Shown in pieces: positions 6,104 to 7,102 of a DNA stretch of 7,102 nt. Within the stretch, counting starts at the first letter, position 1. Every line of letters starts with the position of its first letter. The notes under the pieces were generated by a model that worked only from the letters and a program-made list of their open reading frames with translations, ran no database searches and was not told the DNA's origin. The stretch covers positions 1 to 7,102 of the forward strand of contig JAHEGF010000170.1 in assembly GCA_024645155.1 (NCBI GenBank), read 5' to 3'. The position numbers and the translations under genes are program-made. Source of the stretch: Phyllobacteriaceae bacterium. GTDB taxonomy: Bacteria; Pseudomonadota; Alphaproteobacteria; Rhizobiales; Rhizobiaceae.

Positions 6104-7102
6104 TCAGGCCTGACAGGCTTCGAATGTACGTTTCAGTTTTTCGGCATCCAGTTCGCGGCCGATGAATACCATCCGGCTCAAGCGTTCTTCTTTGGCTTTC
6201 CAGGGGCGCTGGTGGTCTCCTTCAACGATCATGTGAATGCCCTGCACGACATAGCGGTCGTCATCGCCGTCAAATGCAATTATCCCTTTCAGGCGCAATA
6301 TGTTCGGGCCGTCAAGCTGGGTGATTTTCTCGATCCAGGGAAAAAACAGTTTGGGATTGAGCGGTCCGGCGCGCAGCGAAACCGACTGAACAGTTGGGTC
6401 GTGAACAGGTGCCGCGTGATCATGGTGATGATCATGTCCGTTGTGGTCGTGGTGATGGTCATGCCCGTGGTCATGACCGCAATCGGGACCGCAGGCATGG
6501 TCGGGGTGGCCGTGTTCGAGGAAATGCGGATCGCTATCGAGTGCGCGTTTCAGATCGAAAGCACCGCGGTCCAGAATTTCGTTGAGTGCAACGCCCGCCC
6601 GTTCTGCACGGTGGATCCTTACGGACGGATTGATTGCGCGGACCATGGCTTCGGCAGCGTTCAGTTCCTCTTCGCTCACCAGGTCGGTCTTGTTGAGCAC
6701 AACGACATCGGCGAATGCGATCTGGTCTTCGGCCTCCCGGCTGTCTTTCAGCCGCAACGGCAAGTGCTTGGCATCGACCAGGGCCACCACCGCATCGAGA
6801 CGGGTTTTGGTACGGACATCCTCATCCATGAAAAATGTCTGTGCCACCGGGGCGGGATCAGCCAGGCCGGTAGTTTCGACCAATATGGCGTCGAAGCGTC
6901 CTGGCCTGCGCATCAGGCCTTCAACGACACGGATCAGGTCGCCGCGCACCGTGCAACAGACGCATCCGTTGTTCATTTCGTATATTTCCTCGTCGGATTC
7001 GACAATCAGCTCATTATCAATACCGATCTCGCCGAACTCGTTGACGATGACGGCATAGCGCTTGCCGTGATCCTCGGACAATATGCGGTTAAGCAGGGTT
7101 GT
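6104..7102 (-). CDS. CobW/COG0523-family GTP-binding metallochaperone, N-terminus outside window
   Basis: This is a G3E-family GTPase of the COG0523 group, whose members insert or distribute metals (zinc, cobalt, iron) to client proteins. The frame is open to the window edge: the first visible residues are TTLLNRIL, the tail of the P-loop (usually GKTTLLN), so the true start lies beyond 7102 and the in-frame TTG at 7081 is internal. Counting from the edge, the 332 visible residues show GCVCC (46-50, the CxCC metal site), ETTGLADPAPV (76-86), NKTD (137-140, guanine specificity), a His-rich insert (about 197-229) and a CobW C-terminal domain ending in RMVFIGRELD. Only some 15-40 residues should be missing. 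Substrate metal cannot be read from sequence; the long His loop and CxCC make zinc most plausible. Many zinc-linked members are under Zur, but the promoter is not in view. CobW of cobalamin synthesis is the alternative, although no cobalamin gene is nearby. Confidence 0.95.
   Translation of the reverse strand, partial: TTLLNRILSEDHGKRYAVIVNEFGEIGIDNELIVESDEEIYEMNNGCVCCTVRGDLIRVVEGLMRRPGRFDAILVETTGLADPAPVAQTFFMDEDVRTKTRLDAVVALVDAKHLPLRLKDSREAEDQIAFADVVVLNKTDLVSEEELNAAEAMVRAINPSVRIHRAERAGVALNEILDRGAFDLKRALDSDPHFLEHGHPDHACGPDCGHDHGHDHHHDHNGHDHHHDHAAPVHDPTVQSVSLRAGPLNPKLFFPWIEKITQLDGPNILRLKGIIAFDGDDDRYVVQGIHMIVEGDHQRPWKAKEERLSRMVFIGRELDAEKLKRTFEACQA
6416..6514 (-). repeat. Low-complexity His/Asp-rich coding segment (metal-binding loop) in the GTPase gene
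   Basis: The segment encodes 15 His in 33 residues, mostly as HD/HG/HH runs, with two Cys in ACGPDCG. It lies between the GTPase domain and the C-terminal domain. At DNA level it is a degenerate run of short CATGAC/GATCATG-like units, prone to length change by slippage. Such loops are common in COG0523 proteins and bind zinc, cobalt or nickel. Confidence 0.9.

Noticed and set aside
6416..6514. CRISPR-like or regulatory direct repeats
   Set aside because: The repeat units are short, degenerate and in phase with His/Asp codons, so they are explained by the protein's metal-binding loop.
6394..7058. + strand frames opposite the CobW-type gene
   Set aside because: One is the reverse of the His-rich repeat (Arg/Gly/Asp/His runs) and the other is Ser/Thr/Arg-rich; both are shadows.
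7079..7081. TTG as start of the GTPase
   Set aside because: In-frame codons up to the edge read TTLLNRI, the end of a P-loop, so the gene clearly starts outside the window.

Overview
The window is a compact, moderately GC-rich stretch with almost no intergenic DNA. It looks like an alphaproteobacterium, most likely of the Hyphomicrobiales (Rhizobium/Brucella-like group). The grounds are a membrane cytochrome-c urate oxidase (PuuD) next to xdhBC and guaD, followed by a CobW-family GTPase paired with a WD40 protein. The taxonomic call is inference from gene content and order, as no marker gene is present.

Positions 1-5119 (+ strand) hold the distal part of a purine-catabolism operon: the 3' end of xdhB (xanthine dehydrogenase molybdenum subunit), xdhC (its molybdenum-cofactor accessory protein), puuD (membrane urate oxidase with a C-terminal cytochrome c domain), guaD (guanine deaminase) and a MOFRL-family glycerate 2-kinase. 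Three of the four junctions are 4-base start/stop overlaps (ATGA, GTGA, ATGA) and the fourth is a 5-base gap, so the genes are almost certainly co-transcribed and translationally coupled. The pathway reads guanine -> xanthine (GuaD) -> urate (XdhABC) -> 5-hydroxyisourate (PuuD). The glycerate kinase fits the far end of the route, where glyoxylate from ureide breakdown becomes tartronate semialdehyde, then glycerate, then 2-phosphoglycerate. The enzymes between urate and glyoxylate, and xdhA, are not in the window.

Positions 5123-7102 (- strand) hold a second, convergent unit: a COG0523/CobW GTPase, cut by the window edge inside its P-loop and carrying a very His-rich metal-binding insert, then 6 bases later a WD40-repeat protein. 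The two operons meet tail to tail with 3 bases between stop codons and no visible hairpin terminator. This pair resembles zinc-homeostasis metallochaperone loci, but the promoter that would show regulation lies beyond position 7102.

No RNA gene, mobile element, CRISPR array, riboswitch or promoter could be supported. The window is well explained by known families. The least understood parts are the WD40 partner of the GTPase and the membrane chemistry of PuuD.
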